Shown here: piece by piece, positions 1 to 9,623 of the stretch
Position numbering within the stretch: the first letter of the stretch is position 1
How the letters are laid out: every line of letters starts with the position of its first letter
Assembly: GCF_013407925.2 (NCBI RefSeq)
Contig: NZ_CP060201.1
Location: 4,573,001 to 4,637,000, forward strand
Direction of reading: 5' to 3'
DNA length: 64,000 bases
DNA from: Pseudomonas protegens
Lineage (GTDB): Bacteria; Pseudomonadota; Gammaproteobacteria; Pseudomonadales; Pseudomonadaceae
Notes under the pieces: generated by a model
What the model was told of the DNA's origin: nothing
The model's input: only the letters and a program-made list of their open reading frames with translations
Databases searched by the model: none
Translations under genes and position numbers: made by a program

Positions 1-2
1 TC

Positions 3-407
3 CAGAACCCGCAGATCGACGAAGCCTTCCCTGCGTTCGGCGAACATCACGAAGGCCTGCTCCAGCAGGGCCCGGCCCACGCCCTGGCCACGGGCGCGGG
101 GATGCACCACCAGATCCTTGATGTAGGCACTGGTCCAGCATTGGGCGACCCCGATCAGTCCGCTGGCATCGCGGGCCAGCAGACAGAGTTGCGGATCGTA
201 TTCGGCATCGTTCTCGAATGACTGGCGCCAGCGGTCCAGGGTCGGCACGCTGCCGCCGCCGTCCTGGTAGCCCAGGTGCATCAGCTGATGCACTTGGGCG
301 GCCAGCTCGGGCTGGTAGTGCAGCACCGTGACCCCGGGCGGCCACTGCGGGACGGCCTGCGGGCGGGAGAGATCGCGACGCAGCAGCAGGCAGTGGATCT
401 CGCTCAT
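3..407 (-). CDS. GNAT family N-acetyltransferase, 3' part outside the window
   Basis: The minus-strand frame opens with ATG at 407 and stays open to the window edge, so only the first 135 codons are visible. The product begins MSEIHCLLLRRD. Near the cut it has the acetyl-CoA binding signature of GNAT enzymes (VHPRARGQGVGRALLEQA, the R/Q-x-x-G-x-G/A loop) after a typical strand reading IKDLVV. GNAT enzymes move an acetyl group from acetyl-CoA to an amine; the substrate cannot be told from sequence. It ends 3 bases upstream of the cheV stop and reads the same way, so it may follow cheV in an operon. Confidence 0.85.
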   Translation of the reverse strand, partial: MSEIHCLLLRRDLSRPQAVPQWPPGVTVLHYQPELAAQVHQLMHLGYQDGGGSVPTLDRWRQSFENDAEYDPQLCLLARDASGLIGVAQCWTSAYIKDLVVHPRARGQGVGRALLEQAFVMFAERREGFVDLRVL

Positions 408-410
408 GGC

Positions 411-1313
411 TCAGGCCGCCTGGGTGGCGATGGTTTTGGCGGCGTCGATCAGGCAGCGGGTCAGTTCCGGCGAGGAGAACTTGGTGAGTACCGCATTGGC
501 CCCGGCCAGACGCGCTTTTTCACTGTTCATGGCGCTGTCCAGGGAGGTGTGCAGCAACACGTAGAGGTGAGCGAAGTCCGGGGTTTCCCGCAGGGTCCGG
601 GTCAGGGCGTAGCCGTCCATTTCCGACATCTCGATGTCCGAGACGATCAGGTTGATTTCGTTGGCCGTGCCCTGCAGTTCCAGCAGGCAGTCGATAGCCT
701 CCTTGGCACTGCGGGCGGTGTGGCACTGCAGGCCGAGGTTGCGCAGGGTGTGCACCGATTGCTGCAGCGCCACCTGGCTGTCGTCCACCACCAGGATCCG
801 CGCGTTGCCCAGGACTTCGGCGTCTTCCATGCTCAGCTCGGTGGGCGCCAGCTCGATCTGGGCCGGGGCAATGCCGTGGATCACCTTCTCGATGTCCAGC
901 ACCTGCACCAGGGTGCCGTCCACCTGGGTCACGCCGGTGATGTAGGACTTGATACCGCCGGAACCAAAGGGCGGCGGGCGGATATCGGTGGTCAGGCAAT
1001 GCACGATCTTGCTCACCGCCTGCACGTGCAGGCCCTGCTTGGAGCGGCTGACGTCGGTGACGATCAGGCAGCCGCTGTCGGGGTCGGCCAGAGGGCGTTC
1101 GCCAATGGCTCGGCTCAGGTCGATCACCGACAGCGAGTTGCCGCGCAGGGTGGCGATGCCTTTCACATGGGGGTGGGATTCCGGCAGCTTGGTCAGCGGC
1201 GGGCAGGGAATGATTTCACTGACTTTAAGCAGGTTGATTGCCATCAGCTTGCCGCTGCGCAAGGTAAACAGCAGAAGCGAAAGCGAATCTGCGCGGGCTT
1301 TGTTGGAGGACAT
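411..1313 (-). CDS. cheV: Chemotaxis coupling protein CheV (CheW domain plus receiver)
   Basis: The 300-residue product has an N-terminal CheW-like domain (about residues 10-155, with the conserved GIATLRG segment) and a C-terminal response-regulator receiver (about 172-298). The receiver holds the acidic pair in VVDDSQ and a phosphoacceptor at Asp226 within SDIEMSEMDGY. CheV couples chemoreceptors to CheA and is tuned by phosphorylation. I chose ATG 1313 because an AGAAGG ribosome site sits six bases upstream; a longer open frame to 1487 has no CheV homology. The GNAT gene follows directly downstream and norR lies upstream on the same strand. Confidence 0.93.
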   Translation of the reverse strand: MSSNKARADSLSLLLFTLRSGKLMAINLLKVSEIIPCPPLTKLPESHPHVKGIATLRGNSLSVIDLSRAIGERPLADPDSGCLIVTDVSRSKQGLHVQAVSKIVHCLTTDIRPPPFGSGGIKSYITGVTQVDGTLVQVLDIEKVIHGIAPAQIELAPTELSMEDAEVLGNARILVVDDSQVALQQSVHTLRNLGLQCHTARSAKEAIDCLLELQGTANEINLIVSDIEMSEMDGYALTRTLRETPDFAHLYVLLHTSLDSAMNSEKARLAGANAVLTKFSSPELTRCLIDAAKTIATQAA

Positions 1314-1497
1314 AAAAACCTTCTCTGAAAAAGTTGGCGTGTGGCTCGACCCACGCAACACCATTGATAACGGGTTATCGACGTATTCAGGGCAGGCTTT
1401 AGCGGTGTTCCTGCTTTCCGTCGGCGCAGGGCGGGGCAGTGGATCCGTGCTCTGCCCTTCGCTGGCAAGCCAGCTCCTGCGACCCAACCCTGGTGTT

Positions 1498-3078
1498 CTA
1501 GCGCAGGCCCAGGCGCTTGGCCAGACGGCTGAGGTTGGCTCTGTCCAAGCCTAGCTCACGGGCAGCACTGGCCCAGTTGTGCTGGTGCCGTTCCAGGCAG
1601 GCGTTGATCAGTTGGCGTTGATAGTGCTCGGTGGCCTGGCGGAGGTCACCGTTGAGGGGCGCCGATGGGGCGGTGTCAAGGGTGGTGTCAAGGGTGCTGT
1701 CAAGGGTTAGCTCGGCGATGTCCGGCGCTTTCTCGCTGATCCTGGGCAGGTCCAGGTCGGCGGCATCCAGGCTGAGAATCCTCGGTCGTTCGCGGCAGTT
1801 GCCCAAGGCCTTGAGGGCGCTGCGGCCGATCAGGTGCTCAAGCTCGCGAACGTTGCCCGGCCAGTGGTAGCCCAGCAGCGCCTGCTGCGCATCGGCGCTC
1901 AGCCGCAGGCTGCCCAGGCCCATGCGCGAACGGTTCTGCTCCAGGAAGTAACCGCTGAGCAGCAGCACGTCGCGACCCCGCTCGCGCAGGGCCGGCACCC
2001 GCAGCGGGTAGACGCTGAGGCGGTGGTAGAAGTCGGCGCGATAGCGTCCGCTGCGCACTTCTTCGGCCAGGTCGCGGTTGGTGGCGGCGATCAGGCGCAC
2101 GTCCACCTGATGCTCCTTGTCCGAACCCAGGCGCTGCAATTGTCCGCTCTGCAACACCCGCAACAGTTTGGCCTGGACCGTGAGCGACAGTTCGCCCACC
2201 TCATCGAGAAACAGCGTGCCGCCATTGGCCAGCTCGAATTTGCCTCGCCGATCCTGGGTGGCGCCGGTGAAGGCGCCGCGCACATGGCCGAACAGTTCGC
2301 TTTCCACCAGGGTGTCGGGCAGGGCCGCGCAGTTGAGGCTGATGATCGGCTGTTCGGCCCGGGGCGAGGCGGCGTGAATGGCCTGGGCCACCAACTCCTT
2401 GCCGACGCCGGTTTCACCGGTGATCAGTACCGTCAGGTCGCTGCCGCCCACCAGGCTGATTTCTTCCAGCAGGCGCTTGTGGGCCTTGCTCTGGCCGATC
2501 ATCTCGCGCTGCTGTCCACTGGCCTGGCGATAGACCTCGGCCCGTTGATGCTCGTTTTCGGCCCGCAGCGCCAGGCGTTCGATGCGCTCGGCGGCACTGA
2601 CGGTGGCCGCGGCGAGGCTGGCGAAGGCTTGCAGGGCGTCCAGCTCGATGGGCTCGAAACGCTGCGGGTCCAGGGCATCGAGGGTCAGCAGGCCCCAGGG
2701 CCGCTCATCGACGAACAGCGGGCAGCCCATGCAGTCATGCACTTCCAGGTGGTCGTCAAGACCTTCCACCAGGCCGTCATAGGGATCGGGCAGCTCACTG
2801 TCGCTGGCAAAACGGGTCGGGCCCGGGCTGGCGAGCAGGGCGGCAAAGCGTGGGTGCTCGCTGACCTTGAAGCGGCGGCCCAGGGTGTCGGTGCTCAGGC
2901 CGTCCACCGCCAGCGGCACCAGCCATTCACCATCCAGGCGCAGCAGCGCGGCGGCGTCGCAGGGCAGCAGGGCGCGCAAGGCTTCCAGCAGGCGGCGGTA
3001 ACGTTCGCCCTCGGGCAGTTCCCGGGACAGGTCGGTCACCAGGGGGAGCAGGGTCGTGAGCAGGGATTTTGCGGTCAT
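1498..3078 (-). CDS. norR: NO-responsive sigma54 activator NorR/FhpR
   Basis: The 526-residue product has the three NorR parts: an N-terminal GAF sensor (about 20-165, with a Cys-containing HDCMGCPL segment where NorR builds its mononuclear iron NO sensor), a sigma54 AAA+ domain with Walker A GETGVGKE at 221-228 and the sigma54-contacting loop GAFTGA at 268-273, and a C-terminal Fis-type helix-turn-helix (RELGLDRANLSRLAKR). It is divergent from the flavohemoglobin gene, the arrangement known for fhpR-fhp in P. aeruginosa. Its ATG lies inside the first of three GT-N7-AC boxes (3074-3084), so autorepression is plausible. fhpR would be an equally good name. Confidence 0.93.
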   Translation of the reverse strand: MTAKSLLTTLLPLVTDLSRELPEGERYRRLLEALRALLPCDAAALLRLDGEWLVPLAVDGLSTDTLGRRFKVSEHPRFAALLASPGPTRFASDSELPDPYDGLVEGLDDHLEVHDCMGCPLFVDERPWGLLTLDALDPQRFEPIELDALQAFASLAAATVSAAERIERLALRAENEHQRAEVYRQASGQQREMIGQSKAHKRLLEEISLVGGSDLTVLITGETGVGKELVAQAIHAASPRAEQPIISLNCAALPDTLVESELFGHVRGAFTGATQDRRGKFELANGGTLFLDEVGELSLTVQAKLLRVLQSGQLQRLGSDKEHQVDVRLIAATNRDLAEEVRSGRYRADFYHRLSVYPLRVPALRERGRDVLLLSGYFLEQNRSRMGLGSLRLSADAQQALLGYHWPGNVRELEHLIGRSALKALGNCRERPRILSLDAADLDLPRISEKAPDIAELTLDSTLDTTLDTAPSAPLNGDLRQATEHYQRQLINACLERHQHNWASAARELGLDRANLSRLAKRLGLR

Positions 3079-3129
3079 AATGACTCCGTCTAGTCTTAAT
3101 GACTATAAGTGCATTGCTGTCTTTATGAC
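3074..3129. promoter_or_regulatory. Three NorR-type GT-N7-AC boxes
   Basis: Three near-identical boxes occur at 3074-3084 (GTCATAATGAC), 3093-3103 (GTCTTAATGAC) and 3119-3129 (GTCTTTATGAC). Each fits the GT-N7-AC core known for E. coli NorR, which also uses three sites to activate a sigma54 promoter. A fourth, degenerate copy on the other side of the promoter (3210-3220, GTCATAAAGTC) ends 14 bases before the fhp start codon. The assignment as NorR sites is inference from motif and context. Confidence 0.7.
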
Positions 3130-3169
3130 TAAATTAATTTTAAATTGTTGATTTATAACGATTTTAATC

Positions 3170-3186
3170 TTGGCATGAAAACTGAC
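3170..3186 (+). promoter_or_regulatory. Candidate sigma54 (-24/-12) promoter of fhp
   Basis: The run TTGGCATGAAAACTGAC resembles the sigma54 consensus TGGCACG-N4-TTGC. The -24 GG is at 3172-3173, and the -12 element has GA instead of GC after ten intervening bases. It lies about 40 bases downstream of the last clear GT-N7-AC box and about 50 bases before the fhp ATG, as expected for a NorR-activated promoter. The imperfect -12 element limits confidence. Confidence 0.5.
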
Positions 3187-3234
3187 TGGATAAGGGAAAC
3201 CTGCAAGCAGTCATAAAGTCCAGGAGTTGTCCTT

Positions 3235-4416
3235 ATGCTAAGCGTTCAAGATCGCGCCATCATCAAAGCCACTGTGCCCCTGCTGGAAAGCGGTGGCGAA
3301 GCCCTGATTACCCATTTCTACCGGATGATGCTGTCCGAGTACCCCCAGGTGCGCCCGCTGTTCAATCAGGCCCACCAGGCCAGTGGCGATCAGCCTCGCG
3401 CCCTGGCCAACGGGGTACTGATGTATGCCCGGCACATCGACCAGTTGGATCAACTGGGGGATCTGGTGGCCAAGATCATCAACAAGCATGTGGCCCTGCA
3501 GATCCTGCCGGAGCATTACCCCATTGTGGGGGGCTGCCTGTTGCGGGCCATTTCCGAAGTGCTGGGCAGCGAGATTGCCACTCCTGAAGTGATCGCTGCC
3601 TGGGGCGCGGCCTATAACCAGTTGGCGGATATCCTGATCGGTGCCGAGTCGGCGATCTACGAGCAGAAGGCCCAGGCTCCGGGCGGCTGGCGCGGCGCGC
3701 GGGCATTCAAGCTGGTGCAGAAGGTGCAGGAGAGCGCGGAAATCACTTCCTTGTATTTGGAGCCGCTGGATCAGGGGCCGATCCTCGCCGCCGAGCCGGG
3801 CCAGTACATCGGCTTGCAGCTGTTCATCGACGGGCAGGAGGTGCGGCGCAACTACTCCCTGTCGGCACTTTCCAACCAGGGGCAGTACCGCATCAGCGTC
3901 AAGCGCGAACCCGGGGGCGTGGTGTCCAACTACCTGCACGACCAATGCGTGGTGGGCACGAGCATCATGCTGTTCCCGCCGGCCGGCGAGTTCACCTTGC
4001 AGCCCAGCGACAAGCCACTGGTGCTGATCAGTGGCGGCGTGGGCATCACCCCAACCCTGCCGATGCTGGAGGCGGCGCTGGCCACCGAGTGCCCGGTGCA
4101 TTTCATCCACTGCGCGCGCAATGGCCAGGTGCATGCGTTCCGTGACTGGGTCGACGAACTGGCCCAGCGTTATCCACAGCTCAAGCGCTTCTACTGTTAT
4201 GCCGAGGACGACGGCGTCAGCCCGGCGGCGGACAAACTGGGGCTGCTGACCCGGGAGCAGTTGGCCGACTGGTTGCCGCAGCAGCGAGATCTGGACGCCT
4301 ACTTCCTCGGTCCCAAGGGCTTCATGGCGGCCATCAAGCGTCACCTCAAGGCCCTGGGCATTCCCGAGCAACAGAGCCGTTATGAGTTCTTCGGCCCGGC
4401 GGCGGCCCTGGAATAA
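3235..4416 (+). CDS. fhp: Flavohemoglobin, nitric oxide dioxygenase
   Basis: The 393-residue product matches the Hmp/Fhp family along its full length. The globin domain (1-137) has the distal B10 Tyr29, Gln53 and proximal His85 (NKHVALQI). A ferredoxin-reductase FAD domain follows, with the RRNYSLS flavin motif near 204-210, and an NAD(P)H domain with SGGVGITP. The enzyme turns NO and O2 into nitrate in the cytoplasm and protects against nitrosative stress. An AGGAG ribosome site lies nine bases before ATG 3235. It is divergent from norR and likely controlled by it through the sites at 3074-3186. hmp is the usual synonym. Confidence 0.96.
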   Translation: MLSVQDRAIIKATVPLLESGGEALITHFYRMMLSEYPQVRPLFNQAHQASGDQPRALANGVLMYARHIDQLDQLGDLVAKIINKHVALQILPEHYPIVGGCLLRAISEVLGSEIATPEVIAAWGAAYNQLADILIGAESAIYEQKAQAPGGWRGARAFKLVQKVQESAEITSLYLEPLDQGPILAAEPGQYIGLQLFIDGQEVRRNYSLSALSNQGQYRISVKREPGGVVSNYLHDQCVVGTSIMLFPPAGEFTLQPSDKPLVLISGGVGITPTLPMLEAALATECPVHFIHCARNGQVHAFRDWVDELAQRYPQLKRFYCYAEDDGVSPAADKLGLLTREQLADWLPQQRDLDAYFLGPKGFMAAIKRHLKALGIPEQQSRYEFFGPAAALE

Positions 4417-4439
4417 CCCAACCATCGGCGCCTGCCAAC

Positions 4440-4473
4440 ACAAGCCGGCCCTGCAACGGGGCTGGCTTGTTAA
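4440..4473 (+). terminator. Stem-loop after fhp
   Basis: An inverted repeat (ACAAGCC-GGCCC against GGGGC-TGGCTTGT) begins 24 bases after the fhp stop. It is followed by only a short T-containing run, so it may be a weak terminator. The rest of the 305-base fhp-dsbB gap (4474-4721) shows no gene or clear motif. Confidence 0.5.
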
Positions 4474-4721
4474 TCCTTGCTTAACCTGCCTGACGTTAAT
4501 TCCCCCTCGATGCCGGGATGGCGCTGCCATGCCGGCCCTTTCATTCATGTGTCCCCCAGGCCCGTAAACCTTGGGTGTTGCCTGCGATGCCATGCATTCA
4601 AAGGTCATGATCAGCGTGTAGACTTCCGGGCACCCGATGGCAATCAGATCAACTTCGCAATTCAACCCGCGTGACAAGCACGGCCACGCCGGTTGAGCAG
4701 ACAACAGAAAAAGGAATAGGG

Positions 4722-5231
4722 ATGAGTGACGACAGACTGCGTTTAGGACGTGAACGGCGCTTCCTGGTACTGCTGGGGATTATCTGCCTGGCGCTGATCG
4801 GCGGGGCCCTGTACCTGCAGGTGGTGCTGGGCGAGGCGCCTTGCCCGCTGTGTATCCTGCAACGCTATGCCTTGCTGCTGATCGCTCTGTTCGCCTTTAT
4901 CGGGGCGGCCCTGAGTTCGCGACGTGGGGTGACGGTGATGGAGACCCTGGTGGTCATCAGCGCCATCGCGGGGGCCGGGGTGGCCGGGCACCATGTGTAC
5001 ACCCAGTTCTACCCGGCGGTGAGTTGCGGCATCGATGTGCTGCAGCCCTTTGTCGACAGTCTGCCGCTGGCGAGCATCTTTCCCCTGGTCTTCCAGGTGG
5101 ACGGTTTCTGCTCTACGCCCTATCCGCCGATCCTGGGCCTGTCCCTGGCGCAATGGGCACTGCTGGCATTCGTGCTGACGGTGATCCTGGTGCCCCTGGG
5201 CGTGGTTCGCAACCGCAAGAAAACCTACTGA
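4722..5231 (+). CDS. dsbB: Disulfide bond formation protein DsbB
   Basis: The 169-residue inner-membrane protein has four predicted membrane helices and both redox cysteine pairs of DsbB: Cys41/Cys44 in CPLC, and Cys102/Cys130 in the second periplasmic loop. Arg48 follows the first pair, as in quinone-binding DsbB. It reoxidises DsbA in the periplasm and passes electrons to ubiquinone. ATG 4722 follows an AAGGAATAGGG ribosome site; an upstream in-frame start at 4671 would add residues not typical of DsbB. The next genes downstream, though 795 bases away, encode a ubiquinol oxidase. Confidence 0.93.
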   Translation: MSDDRLRLGRERRFLVLLGIICLALIGGALYLQVVLGEAPCPLCILQRYALLLIALFAFIGAALSSRRGVTVMETLVVISAIAGAGVAGHHVYTQFYPAVSCGIDVLQPFVDSLPLASIFPLVFQVDGFCSTPYPPILGLSLAQWALLAFVLTVILVPLGVVRNRKKTY

Positions 5232-5240
5232 TTCACCCGG

Positions 5241-5276
5241 AAAAGCCCCGGTCCCTCAACAGGGGCCGGGGCTTTT
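5241..5276 (+). terminator. Rho-independent terminator of dsbB
   Basis: A strong GC stem (AAAAGCCCCGG paired with CCGGGGCTTTTT) with a T tract starts nine bases after the dsbB stop. The A tract on the left arm means it could also stop antisense transcription. Confidence 0.9.
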
Positions 5277-6026
5277 TCATGTCGCTCATCCAGCGCTTGA
5301 AAAGTCCGTGATGTGCGGCAAGGGAAGGGGCGGTAAAAGTGCGACATGTTGTCACACTGTCGCGGTCGCACAGGGCCGGAGGGAGGCCGATAACAGACTG
5401 CTGAGCGGGCTGTCGGTTCCCCTGAAGTCTGTCATTTTGTGTAAATCGCCAGGCTGGGTTAAATCCATAGCCTGCTATCTATACATCTCTTCACAAAGCC
5501 CGTTTTACGGGGGTTGAAGCCCCATCCAAGGCGGCTTTCAGCGGCTTGTTCAGCCGGTTGAAAGGGGGCGCTGGGAGTCCCTTTTGCGGCTTTTTATTGA
5601 GAATGAAAATCGATATGGTTGCGATCCCTCGCAATAATCGTGAGGGATTGTTGCGTCCCGGGATAAAAATTATTTCGGGATAAGACATGGTTTATGAAAC
5701 GCGACATATCTACAATCGCACGCACTGAATTTCCGACGCTGCTCATCCCTGAGCACACGAGGACGGTCGAGGGGCGGATTGAGCGCTCCGTGCGACTGCG
5801 GGTGTCGGCGCCTTCCAAACTTCCGCACCAAATGGAATTGGTCTGTAACAAGGCCTTTGACCACGAGATCGAATAAGAACCACTGCTAGCCCGGGATGTG
5901 TCGTTGAGCGTTTAACGCAACGGGCAGGCCCTTATTCAATTGAAGAAAAATGCCAACCCTTGGCAGGGTGAAGTGTTGGCGATCAAAACCCAACTGCATT
6001 GCGCAAGCTGCTTTAGAGGTCGTGAG
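5277..6026. other. 750-base gene-poor region upstream of cyoA
   Basis: No supported gene is seen here. The region holds a near-palindrome around 5340-5356 (TGCGACATGTTGTCACA), several GC stem-loops between 5500 and 5610, including AAAGGG/CCCTTT arms followed by a T-rich run, and a short open frame at 5694-5876 without a ribosome site or a family resemblance. It probably carries the promoter and a long untranslated leader of the cyo operon. Confidence 0.5.
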
Positions 6027-6971
6027 ATGAGTAAAAACAGGTACCCCAGATTACTAGGCTTATTGCCGCTGCTCGGCATGTTAATGCTGGGAGGCTGCAA
6101 ATGGACCTTGCTTGATCCCAAAGGTCAGGTTGGTCTGGATGAACGAAACCTGATCATCACGGCAACCATTCTGATGCTGCTGGTGGTTGTGCCGGTCATT
6201 CTCATGACCTTCGCCTTCGCCTGGAAATACCGCGCCTCGAACAAGGACGCGACCTACGCGCCGAAGTGGTCCCACTCCACCAAGATCGAGATCGCGGTGT
6301 GGCTGGTTCCGGTGCTGATCATCATTGCCCTGGGTTATGTCACCTACAAGTCGACCCACGCCCTGGACCCTTATCGCCCGATCGAATCCGACGTCAAGCC
6401 GGTGACCATCGAGGTGGTGGCCATGGACTGGAAGTGGCTGTTCATCTACCCCGACCAAGGCATCGCCACCGTCAACAAGATCGTGTTCCCGGCTCATACC
6501 CCGGTGAACTTCCGTGTCACCTCCGACACCGTGATGAACTCGTTCTTCATCCCGGGCCTGGGCGGCCAGATCTACGCCATGGCGGGCATGACCACCAAGC
6601 TGCACCTGATTGCCAACCAGAACACCGAACTTGAAGGTATCTCCGCCAACTACAGCGGCGCGGGTTTTACCGGCATGAAGTTCAAAGCGATCGCTACCAG
6701 TCAGGAAGATTTCGACGCCTGGGTAAACGAAGTCAAGAAGGCACCTAAACAGCTGGATACCGCTGAATACGAAGCCCTTTCCAAGCCGAGCCAGAACAAT
6801 CCTGTCGAGCTCTACTCCGCTTACGCGCCAAACCTGTTCCAGACCGTCATCGACAAGTATGAAGGCATGAAACCGGGCAAGCCGCTCAAGCACGAGAAGA
6901 AAGAAAAGGAAGTGGCCGCAACCGAAGGGATGGACGTGAGTTCGCATTCAGCTGCCGGGGCAGAGGAGTAA
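6027..6971 (+). CDS. cyoA: Cytochrome bo3 ubiquinol oxidase subunit II
   Basis: The 314-residue product is a lipoprotein-type subunit II. It has a signal peptide with lipobox LGGC (lipidated Cys24), two membrane helices (about 42-64 and 88-109), then a periplasmic cupredoxin-like domain. The Cys/His ligands of CuA are absent, as expected for a quinol oxidase rather than a cytochrome c oxidase. ATG 6027 follows GAGG; a longer frame from 5940 lacks homology. It is the first gene of cyoABCDE, three bases before cyoB. Confidence 0.95.
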   Translation: MSKNRYPRLLGLLPLLGMLMLGGCKWTLLDPKGQVGLDERNLIITATILMLLVVVPVILMTFAFAWKYRASNKDATYAPKWSHSTKIEIAVWLVPVLIIIALGYVTYKSTHALDPYRPIESDVKPVTIEVVAMDWKWLFIYPDQGIATVNKIVFPAHTPVNFRVTSDTVMNSFFIPGLGGQIYAMAGMTTKLHLIANQNTELEGISANYSGAGFTGMKFKAIATSQEDFDAWVNEVKKAPKQLDTAEYEALSKPSQNNPVELYSAYAPNLFQTVIDKYEGMKPGKPLKHEKKEKEVAATEGMDVSSHSAAGAEE

Positions 6972-6974
6972 ACG

Positions 6975-8993
6975 ATGTTTGGTAAATTAAGTCTGGAAGC
7001 GATACCGTTCCACGAGCCGATCGTCATGGTGACCGTTGCCATGATTCTGCTCGGTGGTCTGGCGCTGTTCGCGGCAATCACCTACTTCAAGAAGTGGACC
7101 TACCTGTGGACCGAGTGGCTGACGTCCGTCGACCACAAGAAAATCGGTGTGATGTACATCATCGTCGCCATGGTCATGCTGCTGCGTGGCTTCGCCGACG
7201 CCATCATGATGCGTACCCAGCTGGCCATGGCCACCGAGGGTTCGCCTGGCTACCTGCCACCTGAACACTATGACCAGATCTTCACCGCCCACGGTGTGAT
7301 CATGATCATCTTCATGGCGATGCCTTTCTTCACCGGCCTGATGAACCTGGTCGTGCCGCTGCAGATCGGCGCGCGTGACGTGGCCTATCCGTTCCTCAAC
7401 TCCCTGAGCTTCTGGCTGCTGGTATCGGGCGTGGTGCTGATCAACCTGTCCCTGGGCGTTGGCGAATTCGCCAAGACCGGCTGGGTTGCCTATCCGCCGC
7501 TGTCGGGCCTGCAATACAGTCCGGGCGTGGGTGTGGACTACTACATCTGGGCGCTGCAGCTATCGGGTCTGGGGACAACGCTGACGGGGGTCAACTTCCT
7601 GGCCACCGTGCTGAAAATGCGTACCCCTGGCATGAAGATGATGGACATGCCGATCTTCACCTGGACCTGCACCTGGGCCAACGTGCTGATCGTGGCTTCG
7701 TTCCCGATCCTCACCGCCACCCTGGCACTGCTGACGCTTGACCGTTACATGGATTTCCACATTTTCACCAATGAACTTGGTGGCAATCCAATGATGTACG
7801 TGAACCTGTTCTGGGCCTGGGGTCACCCCGAGGTGTACATCCTGATCCTGCCGGCGTTCGGTATCTTCTCCGAAGTGATCTCGACCTTCTCCGGCAAGCG
7901 CCTGTTCGGCCACCACTCGATGATCTACGCCTCCGGCGCGATCTCGATCCTGGGCTTCATGGTCTGGCTGCACCACTTCTTCACCATGGGTTCGGGGGCC
8001 AGCGTCAACGCCTTCTTCGGCCTGGCGACCATGCTGATCTCGATCCCGACCGGGGTGAAGCTGTTCAACTGGCTGTTCACCATCTACCACGGCCGTCTGC
8101 GCATCACCAGCCAGGTTCTGTGGACCCTGGGCTTCATGGTGACCTTCGCCATCGGCGGCATGACCGGCGTACTGCTGGCCATCCCGGGTGCGGACTTCGT
8201 GCTGCACAACAGCCTGTTCGTGATCGCGCACTTCCATAACGTGATCATCGGCGGCGCGGTATTCGGCTACATCGCCGGCTTCAGCTTCTACTTCCCGAAA
8301 GCCTTCGGCTTCAAGCTGCATGAAGGTTGGGGCAAGGCTGCGTTCTGGTTCTGGATCTCGGGCTTCTTCGTTGCCTTCATGCCGCTCTACGCACTGGGCT
8401 TCATGGGCATGACCCGTCGTCTGAACGCCACCACCAACCCTGAGTGGGTGCCATACCTGTACGTGGCCATGGTGGGTGCGCTGATGATCGCCGTGGGCAT
8501 CGCCTGCCAGCTGATCCAGCTGTACGTCAGCGTGCGTGACCGCAAGCAGAACATGTGTGTGTCCGGCGACCCTTGGAACGCCCATACCCTGGAATGGTCG
8601 ACTTCGTCGCCACCGCCGTTCTACAACTTCGCGGTACTGCCGAAAGCCGAAGGCATCGACCCGTTCACCGAAGCCAAGGAAAACGGCACTGCCTACGCGC
8701 AGCCTGGCCGCTACCAGCCGATCCACATGCCCAACAACACCGCTACCGGTGTGGTCATGGGGGCTCTGCTGACCGTGTTCGGTTTCGCCATGATCTGGCA
8801 CATCTGGTGGCTGGCCATCGCAAGCCTGGCCGGCACCGTGATCTATTTCGCGATCCACGCTGCCCGTGATGATCAAGGCTACATGGTGCCGGTCGAGACG
8901 ATCGAACGCATCGAAGCCGAGCAGCACAAGCGTCTGGTATCGGAGAACAAGATCCCGGCTACCCGTGTTGAAACCTCGTTGGAACAGGCTTAA
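6975..8993 (+). CDS. cyoB: Cytochrome bo3 ubiquinol oxidase subunit I
   Basis: The 672-residue protein is the haem-copper catalytic subunit, with about 15 membrane helices. Visible ligands and channels include the His-Pro-Glu-Val-Tyr crosslink segment ([12 protein letters not shown]), the CuB His pair in WLHHFFTMG, and the HFHNVIIGG segment bearing the haem ligands. It reduces O2 to water and pumps protons while oxidising ubiquinol in the inner membrane. It sits three bases after cyoA and three before cyoC, so translation is probably coupled. Confidence 0.97.
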   Translation: MFGKLSLEAIPFHEPIVMVTVAMILLGGLALFAAITYFKKWTYLWTEWLTSVDHKKIGVMYIIVAMVMLLRGFADAIMMRTQLAMATEGSPGYLPPEHYDQIFTAHGVIMIIFMAMPFFTGLMNLVVPLQIGARDVAYPFLNSLSFWLLVSGVVLINLSLGVGEFAKTGWVAYPPLSGLQYSPGVGVDYYIWALQLSGLGTTLTGVNFLATVLKMRTPGMKMMDMPIFTWTCTWANVLIVASFPILTATLALLTLDRYMDFHIFTNELGGNPMMYVNLFWAWGHPEVYILILPAFGIFSEVISTFSGKRLFGHHSMIYASGAISILGFMVWLHHFFTMGSGASVNAFFGLATMLISIPTGVKLFNWLFTIYHGRLRITSQVLWTLGFMVTFAIGGMTGVLLAIPGADFVLHNSLFVIAHFHNVIIGGAVFGYIAGFSFYFPKAFGFKLHEGWGKAAFWFWISGFFVAFMPLYALGFMGMTRRLNATTNPEWVPYLYVAMVGALMIAVGIACQLIQLYVSVRDRKQNMCVSGDPWNAHTLEWSTSSPPPFYNFAVLPKAEGIDPFTEAKENGTAYAQPGRYQPIHMPNNTATGVVMGALLTVFGFAMIWHIWWLAIASLAGTVIYFAIHAARDDQGYMVPVETIERIEAEQHKRLVSENKIPATRVETSLEQA

Positions 8994-8996
8994 TCC

Positions 8997-9623
8997 ATGT
9001 CGAACTTAGTGACCAATGCTGGACACGCCCATGTCGATGACCATGGGCACGATGACCATCACCACGACTCGGGCGAGATGACCGTATTCGGTTTCTGGCT
9101 CTACCTGATGACCGACTGCATTCTGTTTGCGTCGATCTTCGCGGTATACGCGGTACTGGTTAACAACGTAGCGGGTGGCCCGTCGGGCCACGACATCTTC
9201 GAACTGCCTTATGTACTGGGCGAAACCGCTCTGCTGCTGTTCAGTTCGATCACCTACGGCTTCGCCATGCTGGCGTTCTTCCGGGGCAACAAGAAGCAGG
9301 TACTGGGCTGGCTGGCCATGACCTTCCTGTTCGGCCTGGGCTTCATCGGCATGGAGATCAACGAGTTCCACCTGCTGATTTCCGAAGGCTACGGCCCTAG
9401 CCGTTCCGGCTTCCTGTCCGGGTTCTTCACCCTGGTCGGCACCCACGGTCTGCACGTGACCAGCGGTCTGATCTGGATGGCGATCATGATGTACCAGGTG
9501 CAGAAAAACGGCCTGACGGCGACCAACAAGACCCGTCTGAGCTGCCTGAGCCTGTTCTGGCACTTCCTGGACGTGGTGTGGATCTGCGTATTCACCGTTG
9601 TTTACCTGATGGGGACTATGTAA
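8997..9623 (+). CDS. cyoC: Cytochrome bo3 ubiquinol oxidase subunit III
   Basis: The 208-residue protein has five predicted membrane helices and the subunit III signature around [14 protein letters not shown]. The N-terminus is His/Asp rich ([14 protein letters not shown]), usual for pseudomonad CyoC. It supports assembly and stability of the oxidase. Its stop codon abuts the cyoD start with no gap. Confidence 0.95.
   Translation: MSNLVTNAGHAHVDDHGHDDHHHDSGEMTVFGFWLYLMTDCILFASIFAVYAVLVNNVAGGPSGHDIFELPYVLGETALLLFSSITYGFAMLAFFRGNKKQVLGWLAMTFLFGLGFIGMEINEFHLLISEGYGPSRSGFLSGFFTLVGTHGLHVTSGLIWMAIMMYQVQKNGLTATNKTRLSCLSLFWHFLDVVWICVFTVVYLMGTM

Noticed and set aside
5694..5876. 60-codon frame upstream of cyoA
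   Set aside because: No ribosome site and no recognisable family; kept only as part of the gene-poor region.
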